Source: Myxococcota bacterium
GTDB taxonomy: Bacteria > Myxococcota > B64-G9
Direction of reading: 5' to 3'
Length of the DNA stretch: 64,000 bases
NCBI GenBank assembly: GCA_022710975.1
Contig: JAKLGA010000008.1
Span: forward strand, 186,001 to 250,000
Part shown: in pieces, positions 52,050 through 60,408 of the stretch
Layout of the letters: every line of letters begins with the position of its first letter
How positions within the stretch are numbered: the first letter of the stretch is position 1
The notes under the pieces: generated by a model
The model's input: only the letters and a program-made list of their open reading frames with translations
Databases searched by the model: none
Told to the model about the DNA's origin: nothing
Position numbers and translations under genes: made by a program

Positions 52050-52898
52050 ATGCCCAGGAAGCCAGCCAAGCCGGTCGCGGACGTGCAGGGCCAGCGCGAT
52101 CACCGCCACATCGCCATCGACAAGGTCGGGGTGAAGGACATCCTCTACCCCATCACGGTCCTCGACCGGGAAGCGCGGCACCAGCACACGGTGGCCCGGG
52201 TGAGCATGACGGTGAACCTGCCCCAGCGCTTCAAGGGCACCCACATGAGCCGCTTCGTGGAGCTCTTGAACGAGCACTGCCGCGACATGAGCACCTCCGC
52301 CATCCCCAGCATCCTGCGGGCCATGCGGGCGCGGCTCAAGGCCGAGACCGCCCACCTGGAGGCGCGCTTCCCCTACTTCCTGCTGAAGCGCGCCCCGGTC
52401 TCCGGCGCGGCCGGCTTGATGTCCTACGAGTGCGTCGTCCAGGGCGAGGGCACGGCCCGCGGCGTGCGCCTGGCCGCCGAGGTGCGGGTGCCCATCACCG
52501 CCCTGTGCCCCTGCTCCAAGGCCATCAGCGAGCGCGGGGCCCACAACCAGCGCGGCCTGGTCACCGTCCGCTTCGGCTTCGCCCGTTTCGTGTGGCCCGA
52601 GGAGATCATCCACATGGTCGAGTCGTCGGCCTCCTGCGAGATCTACAGCGTGCTCAAGCGGGAGGACGAGAAGTGGGTCACCGAGCGGGCCTACGACCGG
52701 CCCATGTTCGTCGAGGACGTGGCCCGCACCGTGGCCAGGAAGCTCCGCAGGCATGGCGGCCTGTCGTGGTTCTCGGTCGAGGTGGAGAACCACGAGAGCA
52801 TCCACGCCCACTCGGCCTACGCGCGCATCGACTCCGGCCCGGATCCCGAGCTCGCCGCGCCTCCCCCGGCCGCCCGCCGGCGTGGTAAGGTGGGCTGA
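52050..52898 (+). CDS. folE2: GTP cyclohydrolase FolE2 (type IB)
   Basis: A 282-residue enzyme of the FolE2 family, which turns GTP into dihydroneopterin triphosphate for folate (or queuosine-type) synthesis without strict zinc dependence. Signatures are GVKDILYPITVLDR, KGTHMSRFVE and TALCPCSKAISERGAHNQR with metal-binding C153. Catalytic-region residues in SSASCEIYSVLKREDEKWVTE are present. Slightly long at the C-terminus because of an Ala/Pro/Arg tail. GGGAGGAG precedes the ATG. No other folate gene is nearby; the TPR operon follows 25 nt later. Confidence 0.95.
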   Translation: MPRKPAKPVADVQGQRDHRHIAIDKVGVKDILYPITVLDREARHQHTVARVSMTVNLPQRFKGTHMSRFVELLNEHCRDMSTSAIPSILRAMRARLKAETAHLEARFPYFLLKRAPVSGAAGLMSYECVVQGEGTARGVRLAAEVRVPITALCPCSKAISERGAHNQRGLVTVRFGFARFVWPEEIIHMVESSASCEIYSVLKREDEKWVTERAYDRPMFVEDVARTVARKLRRHGGLSWFSVEVENHESIHAHSAYARIDSGPDPELAAPPPAARRRGKVG

Positions 52899-52923
52899 AC
52901 GCCCTGCGGCGAGGGGGTGGCGG

Positions 52924-53535
52924 ATGAGATTGCGGCATGGCTCCTGGGCGGCGCTGGCGCTGGCGCTCGCGCTCGGCCCGGCGGGCGCAGCCGGTGGGCC
53001 CTCGAAGGAAGACAAGCGAGAGGCGGCGAGGCTCCAGGACGAGGCCACCGCGGCCTACAAGGCCAAGGACTACCCGAGGGCGCTCGACTGCGTGGAGCGG
53101 GCGCACCGCCTGACCCCCGGGAACCACGAGGCCTTCCGCCAGATCGGTACGATCAAGGCGATCATGGGCGACCAGCTGGGCGCCTACGCGGCCTACCGCG
53201 AGTACGTCCGCCGCTGCCCGAAGTGCATGTACGCGCCCCAGGTCAAGAAGATCCTCGAGGGCCACGAGGAGTCGGGCCCGCCCGCGCGGCCGCGCTCGAC
53301 GGTGCACAAGCGGGCCCCCGCCCCGGAGCCCGCCCCCGCCCAGGTGGACGAAGATCCGATCGCGAAGGCCAAGCGCCTCTATGAGGTGGCCTACGTCATC
53401 CGGGGCACGAACCCCGAGTCGGCCAGACAGAAGCTCCGGGAGGTGCTCAGGCTCACCCCCGAGGACCACGTCTACCACTCCAAGGCGCTCCGGCTGCTCG
53501 GGGAGCTGGAGCCCAGCGAGGGGGTGAGCCCGTGA
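52924..53535 (+). CDS. Exported TPR protein with CPxC motif (paralogue 1)
   Basis: A 203-residue protein with a signal peptide (cleavage near AGA-AG), two TPR-like units (residues ~35-100; AAYKAKDYPRALDCVERAHRLTP) ending YREYVRRCPKCMYAPQVKKIL, a Pro-rich linker, and a C-terminal helical hairpin (AKRLYEVAYVIRGTNPESARQKLREVLRLTP). GAGGGGG precedes ATG 52924. It starts a three-gene operon of paralogues. The CPKC pair at the end of the second TPR is conserved in all three. Confidence 0.82.
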   Translation: MRLRHGSWAALALALALGPAGAAGGPSKEDKREAARLQDEATAAYKAKDYPRALDCVERAHRLTPGNHEAFRQIGTIKAIMGDQLGAYAAYREYVRRCPKCMYAPQVKKILEGHEESGPPARPRSTVHKRAPAPEPAPAQVDEDPIAKAKRLYEVAYVIRGTNPESARQKLREVLRLTPEDHVYHSKALRLLGELEPSEGVSP

Positions 53536-54392
53536 GCCAGGCCAGCGCACGGCCGGCCTCGCTGCTTGCAGCCAAGCTGCTCGCGGCCCTGCTCCTGGCC
53601 AGCGTCCCGGCCGAGGCCGGGGATCACCACCGCGAGGTCGCCGAGCTCCGCGACGAGGCCGCCGCGCTCTACAAGCAGCGGCAATACACCCAGGCGCGCG
53701 AGGCCCTGGAGCGCGCCCTGCGCCTCGCCCCGGAGGAGCACGAGCTCCTGCGCCAGATCGGCGCCTGCCGCGCCATGCAGGGCGATCGCGAGGGCGCCTA
53801 CGAGGCCTACCGCGAGTACACCCGGCAGTGCCCGGGCTGCATGTACGCCCCCCAGGTGAGGTCGATCATCCGCGACTACGAGGCGGCCAGCGACCTGCCG
53901 CTCACCCCGTTGCCGCCCGAGGAGCAGGCCCGCCAGGACCAGCTCCAGGCGGAGCTGGAGGCCCGGCGGGCGGAGCGCGAGGAGGCCATGACCCCGGAGC
54001 TCACCTCGCGCGACGAGCTGATGGCGCGGCGGCTGCTGGCGAACGCCCGCACCATCCGCAAGCGGAACCCTCTTGGCGCGCTGGCCAACTGCCTGGAGGC
54101 GCTGCGCCGGCTGCCGCGCGGCCACGCGCTGCACGCCGAGGCGCGCGAGCTGTACCAGGAGATCGCCTGGATGCCCGCCCCGCCGCTCGAGGCCCCGGCC
54201 CGGGGCGGCTACACCGAGGAAGGGATCCGGGAGGCCAAGCGGCGCTACGAGGAGGCCTACGTCCTCAAGGGCACGAACCCCGAGCTGGCGAAGCGCAAGC
54301 TCGAGGAGGCCATCTCGCTCACCCCCGAGGGCGACATCTACCACTGGAAGGCGGTCAAGCTGCTCGAGCGCCTGGAGAGCGGGGAGGAGTGA
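53532..54392 (+). CDS. Exported TPR protein with CPxC motif (paralogue 2)
   Basis: A 286-residue paralogue with a signal peptide, a TPR pair (AALYKQRQYTQAREALERALRLAP), YREYTRQCPGCMYAPQVRSII, a Gln/Glu/Arg-rich coiled segment (~130-165), a middle TPR-like hairpin and the shared C-terminal hairpin (AKRRYEEAYVLKGTNPELAKRKLEEAISLTP). The GTG start overlaps paralogue 1's stop (GTGA). Periplasmic; unknown partner. Confidence 0.82.
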   Translation: MSQASARPASLLAAKLLAALLLASVPAEAGDHHREVAELRDEAAALYKQRQYTQAREALERALRLAPEEHELLRQIGACRAMQGDREGAYEAYREYTRQCPGCMYAPQVRSIIRDYEAASDLPLTPLPPEEQARQDQLQAELEARRAEREEAMTPELTSRDELMARRLLANARTIRKRNPLGALANCLEALRRLPRGHALHAEARELYQEIAWMPAPPLEAPARGGYTEEGIREAKRRYEEAYVLKGTNPELAKRKLEEAISLTPEGDIYHWKAVKLLERLESGEE

Positions 54393-54394
54393 AG

Positions 54395-55159
54395 GTGCGC
54401 GCCGCGCGACTCGCCTGGCCGCTCGCGGCGCTCCTGGCCGGCGCGCTGCTCGCGCCCGGCCAGGGGCGGGCCGAGAGCCCCCAGCTCCGGGCCCGCGCGC
54501 TCATGCGGGAGGCCCAGGCGCTGGCCGGCCGGAAACAGGCGGCCCAGGCGGCCGACAAGATCGAGACCGCGCTGCGGCTGGCCCCCCAGGACGCGGAGCT
54601 GTGGCGCCTGGCCGGGGCCTGCTACGACCTGCTCAACGACCGGCAGCAGGCGCAGGCGCGCTACCGTACCTACCTCGAGCGCTGCCCGTCCTGCCCCGGG
54701 GCCGAGGGCGTGCGGGCGCTGCTCGAGGAGCGCGCCGTCCTGGGCGGAGAGACCAACCCGGAGCGAACGGGCCAGGGCCCGGGGGCGAGCTCGCGGAGCG
54801 CTGCGGACGAGGCGCGCGCGGGCGAGATGCTGGCGCTGGCGGAGGAGCTGCAGCAGGCCCGCAAGGAGCTGGCCACCGCGCTGGCGCTGCGGGCGCTGCA
54901 GCTCGCCCCCGAGGCGAGCCCCGAGATCGCCCGGGCCGAGGGGCTGCTGAAGGCGCTCCACGGCACGCTGAGATCCGCCCGCGCCCAGGCGGCCAAGCAC
55001 AAGGCGCTCCTCCAGCGCACCTACGACGAGGCGTACAAGCTGCGGGTCGCGGATCCCGAGCAGGCCTACAAGCTGTGCGAGGTGCTCCAGCAGCTCGCCC
55101 CGCGTGGCTCGCTCCGCGCCAAGGTCGAGAAGCTCCTGCCCCAGCTCAAGCGGGAGTGA
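54395..55159 (+). CDS. Exported TPR protein with CPxC motif (paralogue 3)
   Basis: A 254-residue paralogue: signal peptide, TPR pair (AAQAADKIETALRLAPQDAELWRLAGACYD), YRTYLERCPSCPGAEGVRALL, an acidic/Gly linker, a Glu/Ala/Leu helical segment and a C-terminal hairpin (LQRTYDEAYKLRVADPEQAYKLCEVLQQLAP). It is the most diverged copy but keeps the CPxC. GTG 54395 has GGAGG 7 nt upstream; GTG 54389 overlapping the previous stop is the alternative. Confidence 0.82.
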   Translation: MRAARLAWPLAALLAGALLAPGQGRAESPQLRARALMREAQALAGRKQAAQAADKIETALRLAPQDAELWRLAGACYDLLNDRQQAQARYRTYLERCPSCPGAEGVRALLEERAVLGGETNPERTGQGPGASSRSAADEARAGEMLALAEELQQARKELATALALRALQLAPEASPEIARAEGLLKALHGTLRSARAQAAKHKALLQRTYDEAYKLRVADPEQAYKLCEVLQQLAPRGSLRAKVEKLLPQLKRE

Positions 55160-55189
55160 GCCCGGACGGGCGGAACGGATACCCCTCCC

Positions 55190-56431
55190 CTACTGCAGCC
55201 GGCTGAGGCGGGGCTGGAGCAGGCGCACCCCGAGGGCGAAGGCCAGGAAGACCGAGGCGCCCAGCACGACCGTCAGCGGCTCCCCCAGCCGCTCGGCCAG
55301 GGAGCCGGCCAGCAGCCCGCCCACGGGCACGAAGCCGAAGAAGGCCAGGCTGTAGATGCCCATCACCCGGCCCCGCAACGCGTCGGGCGCCAGCGTCTGC
55401 ACCAGCGCGTTGCACAGGTTGAAGCACACGATCATCGCCCCGCCCGCCAGCACCAGCACGGACAGCGCGAGCGCCTGCTGGCGCACCGCGGAGAAGACGA
55501 GCAGCGCCACGGGGAAGGCGAAGGTGGCCCAGGTGAGCAGCCGGCCGTGGAAACGGATGCGGCCCAGCGAGGCGACCAGGAGCGCCCCGATCAGCGCGCC
55601 CGAGCCGCGGGCCGACTGCAAGAACCCGCTCGTGGCGGCGCCCCCGCCCAGCACGTTCACCGCCCAGGCCGGGATCAGGGTGGCGAAGGCCAGCCCGAAC
55701 AGGCTGAGCGCGACGATCAGCCCCAGGAGCAGGCGGATCTCCGCGTGGCCGGCCGCGAAGCGCAGCCCCTCGGCCAGCTCGCGACCGGCCGGGCCCGCGG
55801 GCGGGCGCGGGGGCGAGGGCGGCAGATGGATGAGCGCGAGCGCGACGATCACCCCCACGAACGACACCGAGTTGATGGCGAAACACCAGCCCGGCCCGAA
55901 CCAGTCGTAGGTCAGCCCGGCGACCGCCGGGCCCACGGCGGTGGCGGTGTTGAACATGGTCGAGTTCAGCGCGATGGCGTTGGTGAGATCCTCGCGCGGG
56001 ACCAGCTCGGCGGCGAAGGCGTGCCGCGCCGGGGCGTCGAAGGCGTTGACCACCCCGAGGGCGAAGGCCAGGCACAGGATGTGCCAGGCCTGGACGACCC
56101 CGGTGAAGGCGAGCACCGCCAGGACGGCGGCCAGCGCCAGCATGCAGGCCTGGGTGACCAGCAGGAGCTTGCGCCGCGAGACCCGGTCGGCCACCACCCC
56201 GCCGTACAGCATGAACAGCCAGGAGGGGATGCCGGCGGCGAAGGCCACGTAGCCCAGGTAGGCCCTCGAGTGCGTGAGCTCGAAGACCAGGTAGGCCTGG
56301 GCCGTGCCCTGCATCCAGGTGCCCAGCAGCGACACGAGCTGCCCCATGAACCACAGCCGGTAGTTGCGGTGGCCGAGCGCGGCGAAGGTCTGCTTGAGCT
56401 GGAGGCGCCACAGGGGTTCGTCGGGGAGCAT
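55190..56431 (-). CDS. MFS transporter (MFS_3 / EntS-like)
   Basis: A 413-residue major-facilitator protein with 12 predicted membrane helices. FRHNYRLWFMGQ-type start (here GHRNYRLWFMGQLVSLLGTW), VADRVSRRKLLL after helix 2 and ALRGRVMGIYSLAFFG in the C-terminal half mark the EntS/MFS_3 group of efflux carriers for siderophores or macrolide-like compounds. ATG 56431. Three nucleotide stretches of tandem structured repeats lie upstream; no promoter is clear. Confidence 0.9.
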   Translation of the reverse strand: MLPDEPLWRLQLKQTFAALGHRNYRLWFMGQLVSLLGTWMQGTAQAYLVFELTHSRAYLGYVAFAAGIPSWLFMLYGGVVADRVSRRKLLLVTQACMLALAAVLAVLAFTGVVQAWHILCLAFALGVVNAFDAPARHAFAAELVPREDLTNAIALNSTMFNTATAVGPAVAGLTYDWFGPGWCFAINSVSFVGVIVALALIHLPPSPPRPPAGPAGRELAEGLRFAAGHAEIRLLLGLIVALSLFGLAFATLIPAWAVNVLGGGAATSGFLQSARGSGALIGALLVASLGRIRFHGRLLTWATFAFPVALLVFSAVRQQALALSVLVLAGGAMIVCFNLCNALVQTLAPDALRGRVMGIYSLAFFGFVPVGGLLAGSLAERLGEPLTVVLGASVFLAFALGVRLLQPRLSRLQ

Positions 56432-56576
56432 CTGCGTCCTCGCCCCACCTCTACCACGGACCCGACTCCCCGCCCAGCTCGATGGGCAGGAAGGATTGGC
56501 TGCTTCGCAGGGAGGGCCAGGAAAAAACAGGAAAGGATTCTCTTAGAGGAAAACAGGAAGGGTTCTCTCAGGGTAA

Positions 56577-56729
56577 GGATCGGCTTCCCGATGCCAACGG
56601 AACCCAAGCACGGTACCAACCGTTGGCGGAGTGGTCCTCCGCCGGCGAGGGCGACATGGCAGTTTGCCCTCTGGCGCCCTCGACGGAGGAGGACCACGAA
56701 GCGAAGGCAGGGCGTGGGCGGACCAGAGC
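56577..56729. repeat. Structured intergenic repeat, copy 1
   Basis: A 153-bp unit. Stem A pairs GCCAACGG (56593-56600) with CCGTTGGC (56620-56627). Stem B pairs 56631-56653 with 56675-56697 (21 of 23 bases; starts GTGGTCCTCC). An inner GGCA-GTT-TGCC hairpin caps it. The unit ends in GACCAGAGC. Two further copies are listed. The 56432-56576 stretch before it holds two short A-rich direct repeats (ACAGGAAAGGATTCTCT and ACAGGAAGGGTTCTCT). Confidence 0.85.
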
Positions 56730-56735
56730 ATGGAC

Positions 56736-56888
56736 GGATCGGCTTCCCGATGCCAACGGTACCCCTGAATGATGCCAGCCGTTGGCGCAGTGGGCCTCCT
56801 CCGCGCGAGGGCGGTTTGGCTGTTTCCTCAACCGCCCGAGTCCGGAGGAGGCCCACGGAGCACAGGCACGGTGTGGGCAGACCAGAGC
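56736..56888. repeat. Structured intergenic repeat, copy 2
   Basis: A second 153-bp unit, direct tandem with copy 1 across 6 nt. The first 24 nt are identical to copy 1 and stem A (56752-56759 with 56779-56786) is unchanged. Stem B reads GTGGGCCTCC paired with GGAGGCCCAC, a T-A to G-C change on both sides, and the inner loop differs (GAGGGCGGTT with AACCGCCCGA). It ends just before the sulfatase gene's 3' end. Confidence 0.85.
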
Positions 56889-56895
56889 GTGAGGT

Positions 56896-58626
56896 TCAGC
56901 GGGCGGCGGCGGCCAGCACGGCGCGGTAGCGCTCCTGCCAGCCCTGGCGGTCGAGCGGCAGGCGCCCGAAGTCGCACAGCCCGGGCCGGGCCCGGCACCA
57001 GGCGCCGCCGGTGAGCTGGTCGAGGATCCAGTGGGGCACGTCGAAGTGGTGCATGAGCGGCACCCGCTTCACCTGCCCGGCCGCCACCAGCAGCAGGAAG
57101 GTTTCGTGCTGGAGCAGCTCGGGGGCGCGCGCGGCCAGGCCCGCCCGCCCCTGGTAGCCGAGCCGCTGGTAGTCGCGCTCGCCGTCCGGGAGCGTGGGCA
57201 GGTGATCGCCCACCACCACCACGATCGCCTCGGGATCGAGCCGCAGCAATTCCTGCAGGTACGCGTGCAGCGCCGCGGTGCGGTGGTGCATCTGGTTGGC
57301 GATGCGGTGGAGCTCGGCCAGCCGCGGCTCCACCTCCACCGCGTCGGGGAAGCGCCGCAGGTCGGTGGTGAAGGGCCAGTGGCCATACAGGGTCAGCACG
57401 TAGTTGAGGAACGGCCGGCCCTCCCGTACCAGGCCGCGGACCCGCTCGAGGTTCTGCGCGAGCATGTCGCCGTCGAACAGGTTCGGATCGCCGTTCTCCA
57501 GCCGGATGGAGGGCTCCCCCGCCGCGGCGAACCGATCGCCGAAGATTCGCTCGGCGAAACCCAGGCCGGGGTAGGCCTTGCGGGCGTTGGAGTACACCGG
57601 CCCCCCGGAGAAGCTGAGCACGGTCCGGTAGCCCGCCCCGCGCAGGTGGTTGGGCAGGCAGGGCGCCGCCGCCCCGCCGAAGGCCAGGAACTCGATCCCG
57701 TACAGGCGCAGCGACGGCACACCGCACAGCAGCTCGAACTCCGCCCGGGCGGTCTCGCCGCCGAAGCTGGGCGAGAGCGACGGGCTGGCGCCGTCCCCGA
57801 GCCAGGCGGTGAAGCCCTCGTCGAGCGGCGGCCGGCTGAAGCGCACGCCGTCGAGGAGGCGCACGTCCAGGAAGCTCTCCAGCACGATCAGGTGGACGTT
57901 CCGCGGGCGCAGCTCGCGGCGCAGGGCCTCGTCGAGCGTCAGGCCGGCCTGGGCCGGGCTCTGCACCTCTGCCAGCTCGTCGAGGAAGGCGAGCCGCCGG
58001 GCGTCGCGCATGAAGACGGTGTACACCCGCCCCCAGTGCTCGGCGGTCAGCCGATCCGACCACTCCTCGTCCGGGGTGAGCTGGTTCATGGCCTCGTAGG
58101 TGGGGCCCGGCAGCAGGTAGACCAGCCCGAGCCAGGCCAGGCCGCCCGCCGCCAGCGGCAAGTTGCGGAGGCGGAGCCAGCGGGCGCGCCAGTCGAACGC
58201 CAGCAGCCACAGCGCCGGCGGCGCCGCCAGGGCCAGGCTGGCGAGCAGCAGGGGGACGACCGCCATGTGCCGGTAGAGCTCGGGCAGCATGGCGAAGTCC
58301 GCGAGGCTCCAGACCGTGTCCATGGCCGCCAGGATCGCGTCGTGGACCGCGTACAGCCAAAGCAGGGGCACGGCCGCGACGAACCCGCGGAAGCGGTTGC
58401 GCCGGAGCGGTAGCTGCAGCCAGGCGTACAGCAGGAGCAGCAGGGGCAGCTCGGTGAGCCACTGGGTCCGCTCGAAGGCCAGGGTGTAGCCCGAGCTCAC
58501 CAGGCAGTAGGTGAGCCAGGCCAGCACGAAGACGCCGTAGCGCAGCAGGAAGCTGCGCACCGGCCGGCTGGACCAGTAGGCGCGCGACCAGCGCTGGAGG
58601 CGCTCGATCACCTGGCTCTTCGTCAC
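56896..58626 (-). CDS. LtaS-type membrane sulfatase / phosphoglycerol transferase
   Basis: A 576-residue protein with five membrane helices (about 24-165) and a C-terminal alkaline-phosphatase-fold domain (from ~245). LIVLESFLDVRL carries the first metal Glu; SFGGETARAEFELLCGVPS has the Thr nucleophile position of LtaS; LTLYGHWPF, VVVVGDHLP (Asp-His ligands) complete the site. Such enzymes transfer glycerol phosphate to glycans or modify envelope lipids. GTG start at 58626. In a Gram-negative host the acceptor is likely a periplasmic glucan or surface polysaccharide. Confidence 0.88.
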   Translation of the reverse strand: MTKSQVIERLQRWSRAYWSSRPVRSFLLRYGVFVLAWLTYCLVSSGYTLAFERTQWLTELPLLLLLYAWLQLPLRRNRFRGFVAAVPLLWLYAVHDAILAAMDTVWSLADFAMLPELYRHMAVVPLLLASLALAAPPALWLLAFDWRARWLRLRNLPLAAGGLAWLGLVYLLPGPTYEAMNQLTPDEEWSDRLTAEHWGRVYTVFMRDARRLAFLDELAEVQSPAQAGLTLDEALRRELRPRNVHLIVLESFLDVRLLDGVRFSRPPLDEGFTAWLGDGASPSLSPSFGGETARAEFELLCGVPSLRLYGIEFLAFGGAAAPCLPNHLRGAGYRTVLSFSGGPVYSNARKAYPGLGFAERIFGDRFAAAGEPSIRLENGDPNLFDGDMLAQNLERVRGLVREGRPFLNYVLTLYGHWPFTTDLRRFPDAVEVEPRLAELHRIANQMHHRTAALHAYLQELLRLDPEAIVVVVGDHLPTLPDGERDYQRLGYQGRAGLAARAPELLQHETFLLLVAAGQVKRVPLMHHFDVPHWILDQLTGGAWCRARPGLCDFGRLPLDRQGWQERYRAVLAAAAR

Positions 58627-58766
58627 CCCGCCGCTCCCGGGACTCGCGCGGCCAGGCCGGTGACATATGTGACGCGACCCGGGCTCAAGCGCACCTCCCT
58701 CGTCCTGCCCGCATTCTGGCCCTCCTGTCCCCGAGAAGAAAGCTCCAGCCGGATTCTACCAGGGGC

Positions 58767-58903
58767 GGATCCACTTCAGATGCCTACGGATCCTGCGAAT
58801 GCCCCAGACCGTAGGCGGAGTGGTCCTCCGCCGGCGAGGGCGACATGGCAGTTTGCCCTCTGGCGCCCTCGACGGAGGAGGACCACGCAGCGCAGGCACT
58901 GCC
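58767..58903. repeat. Structured intergenic repeat, copy 3
   Basis: A third unit on the same strand as copies 1 and 2. Stem B and its loop are identical to copy 1, while stem A reads GCCTACGG (58782-58789) paired with CCGTAGGC (58809-58816), an A-T to T-A change on both sides. The loop between the stem-A arms is unrelated in sequence. It lies between the sulfatase start and the 3' end of the small gene at 58912. Confidence 0.8.
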
Positions 58904-58911
58904 GGTGCCCC

Positions 58912-59127
58912 TCAGCCGCAGAGTGTCTCCCACTCCTGGACGGCCGCGCCGACGTCCCACCAGTAGAGCTTCTTCGGGGCGGCCTTGCGCAGCTTGGGCG
59001 AGAGGCTGGTCTTCACCATCCCGCACACCTTCTCCGCCGCCGCCAGGCGGGCGAGCAGGCGGTCGAGGGCGGCGGCCGCGGCCGGGTCGGAAGCGCACTG
59101 CGCCCGCAAGATGTCTTCGTTCGTCAT
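58912..59127 (-). CDS. Small hypothetical protein
   Basis: A 71-residue helical protein, Ala/Leu-rich with one central cysteine and a LYWWDVGAAVQEWETLCG C-terminus. No signal peptide or membrane helix. A purine-rich GGGAGCGGGTGG precedes ATG 59127. It sits 30 nt downstream of a lipoprotein gene, so the two could share a transcript. The repeat copy 3 follows its stop directly. Confidence 0.6.
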   Translation of the reverse strand: MTNEDILRAQCASDPAAAAALDRLLARLAAAEKVCGMVKTSLSPKLRKAAPKKLYWWDVGAAVQEWETLCG

Positions 59128-59157
59128 CCACCCGCTCCCTGTCCTTGCTGCATACGC

Positions 59158-59604
59158 CTACTCCAGCGCCAGGAAGGCCTGGGCCGCCGCGAGGAACGGC
59201 TCCTCGAGGCCCGTGGTGTCGTCGTAGCCGGGGCCAGCTCTGCAGGCCCGCGCGCAGCGCGTGCTTCCGTGGTCTCTCTCGCAGAAGGCATGCAGGCCCC
59301 AATCACACTCCAGGGGATCGGGACCCACGGCCAGGGGTAGAGCGCCGAAGGCCCGGCGCAGCGTCTCCACCTCGGCCTCATCGGCCCCCCCCTGCTCGCC
59401 GAAGTCGTAGGGCTCCTCGCAGCCCCGGTCCATCCACACCGTCCGCGACCTGTCCACGGCCAGGATCTGGCTGCACAGGCCGTCACGCTGGTCCCAGTAG
59501 AGGACTGGTTGCTCGAGGTCTTCGAGGCCCACAGATCCGCAGCCCGCTCCGGCCAGGAGCAGCGCCGACAGGAGCGCGGTCCCCAGGATGCCGCTCGCCT
59601 TCAT
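59158..59604 (-). CDS. Small lipoprotein
   Basis: A 148-residue lipoprotein (LLLAGAGC, C22) with a Cys-containing body (LCSQIL, CEEPYDF, CDWGLHAFCERDHG, CARAC) suggesting disulfides, and an Ala-rich C-terminus. ATG 59604 has GGAGGGAG 3 nt upstream; the longer frame begins without a ribosome site. A TAGAAT -10 at 59647-59642 lies upstream, without a good -35. No family recognised. Confidence 0.72.
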   Translation of the reverse strand: MKASGILGTALLSALLLAGAGCGSVGLEDLEQPVLYWDQRDGLCSQILAVDRSRTVWMDRGCEEPYDFGEQGGADEAEVETLRRAFGALPLAVGPDPLECDWGLHAFCERDHGSTRCARACRAGPGYDDTTGLEEPFLAAAQAFLALE

Positions 59605-59641
59605 GACTCCCTCCTGCCTCTGGTCCGCATCTGCAGCTTGC

Positions 59642-59647
59642 ATTCTA
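59642..59647 (-). promoter_or_regulatory. Possible -10 element of the lipoprotein gene
   Basis: Minus strand TAGAAT, identical to the -10 at 26206-26211. No convincing -35 is found 16-18 nt upstream, so an activator or another sigma factor may be needed. Confidence 0.3.
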
Positions 59648-59793
59648 GCAGCATTCCCTTCCCTCTCGCGTTCGGAGAAAAGGATGTTTCGAGAAGGCGT
59701 GGGCGCTGGGGGCATGGCCCGCGAAAGAGGCGCATCGCGTAGCAGAGGCCTGGCATGGGTTGCCAGGGATCCGCGTCGCCTGGCGGCGCCTCA

Positions 59794-59812
59794 CTGGGGG
59801 CTCTGCCCCCAG
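59794..59812 (-). terminator. Terminator-like hairpin
   Basis: CTGGGGGC-TCT-GCCCCCAG, an 8-bp perfect stem with a 3-nt loop, begins 18 nt after the stop (59831) of the four-helix membrane protein on the minus strand. No U-run. The remainder of the 59648-59793 gap shows nothing recognisable. Confidence 0.6.
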
Positions 59813-59830
59813 CCCCCCAGGAAGATGGAT

Positions 59831-60304
59831 CTATACCGGCGGAGCCGGCGGGGGCTCGGGCTGGGTCTGGGCGCGGCGCTCGCGGGCCTCGGCGGCCAGG
59901 CGGCGGGCGTTGACGTAGAGGTACCAGGTGATGGCCAGGGACACGCCCAGGACGATCGCGTTCAAGACCACGCTCTGCCCGCCCGTCAGCCACAGGTCCA
60001 CCCCCGTAACGGCCAGCCCGGTCACCACCTCGGCGCCGCCTGCGAAGAGCACGATCTGCTGCACCCGGCGCGGCTCGCCCCGGTCGAGGTGGCGCCGGGC
60101 CATGACCCCCGCGTAGAGCAGGGCGAGCCCCACAAGGAGGCCAATCGCCTGCATCGACACGAAGAACACCTTGAGCCAAACCTTGAGCGGCATGGCACGC
60201 GCCTCGAGGAAGGCGATCAGGTTCAGCGCCGCGTACCCACAGACCCCGAGGCCGGCGATGATGAAGTAAGCGCGCATCGAACGCACCGTCTCACGCATGC
60301 CCAT
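59831..60304 (-). CDS. Four-helix membrane protein
   Basis: A 157-residue protein with four hydrophobic helices (about 11-33, 43-66, 83-106 and 110-131) and a Pro-rich cytoplasmic tail (QTQPEPPPAPP). GGGAGGTGCGAG precedes ATG 60304; a second ATG two codons later is possible. No family recognised. A terminator hairpin follows the gene. Confidence 0.75.
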   Translation of the reverse strand: MGMRETVRSMRAYFIIAGLGVCGYAALNLIAFLEARAMPLKVWLKVFFVSMQAIGLLVGLALLYAGVMARRHLDRGEPRRVQQIVLFAGGAEVVTGLAVTGVDLWLTGGQSVVLNAIVLGVSLAITWYLYVNARRLAAEARERRAQTQPEPPPAPPV

Positions 60305-60408
60305 CTCGCACCTCCCGGCGGAATCCGCCCCAGGATACTCCTTCCACTGCCCGGGGTCTTCTGCTAGCCTCTGGCCACCCTGAGGGACTTCGCCAGGAGG
60401 ATGGGGAC

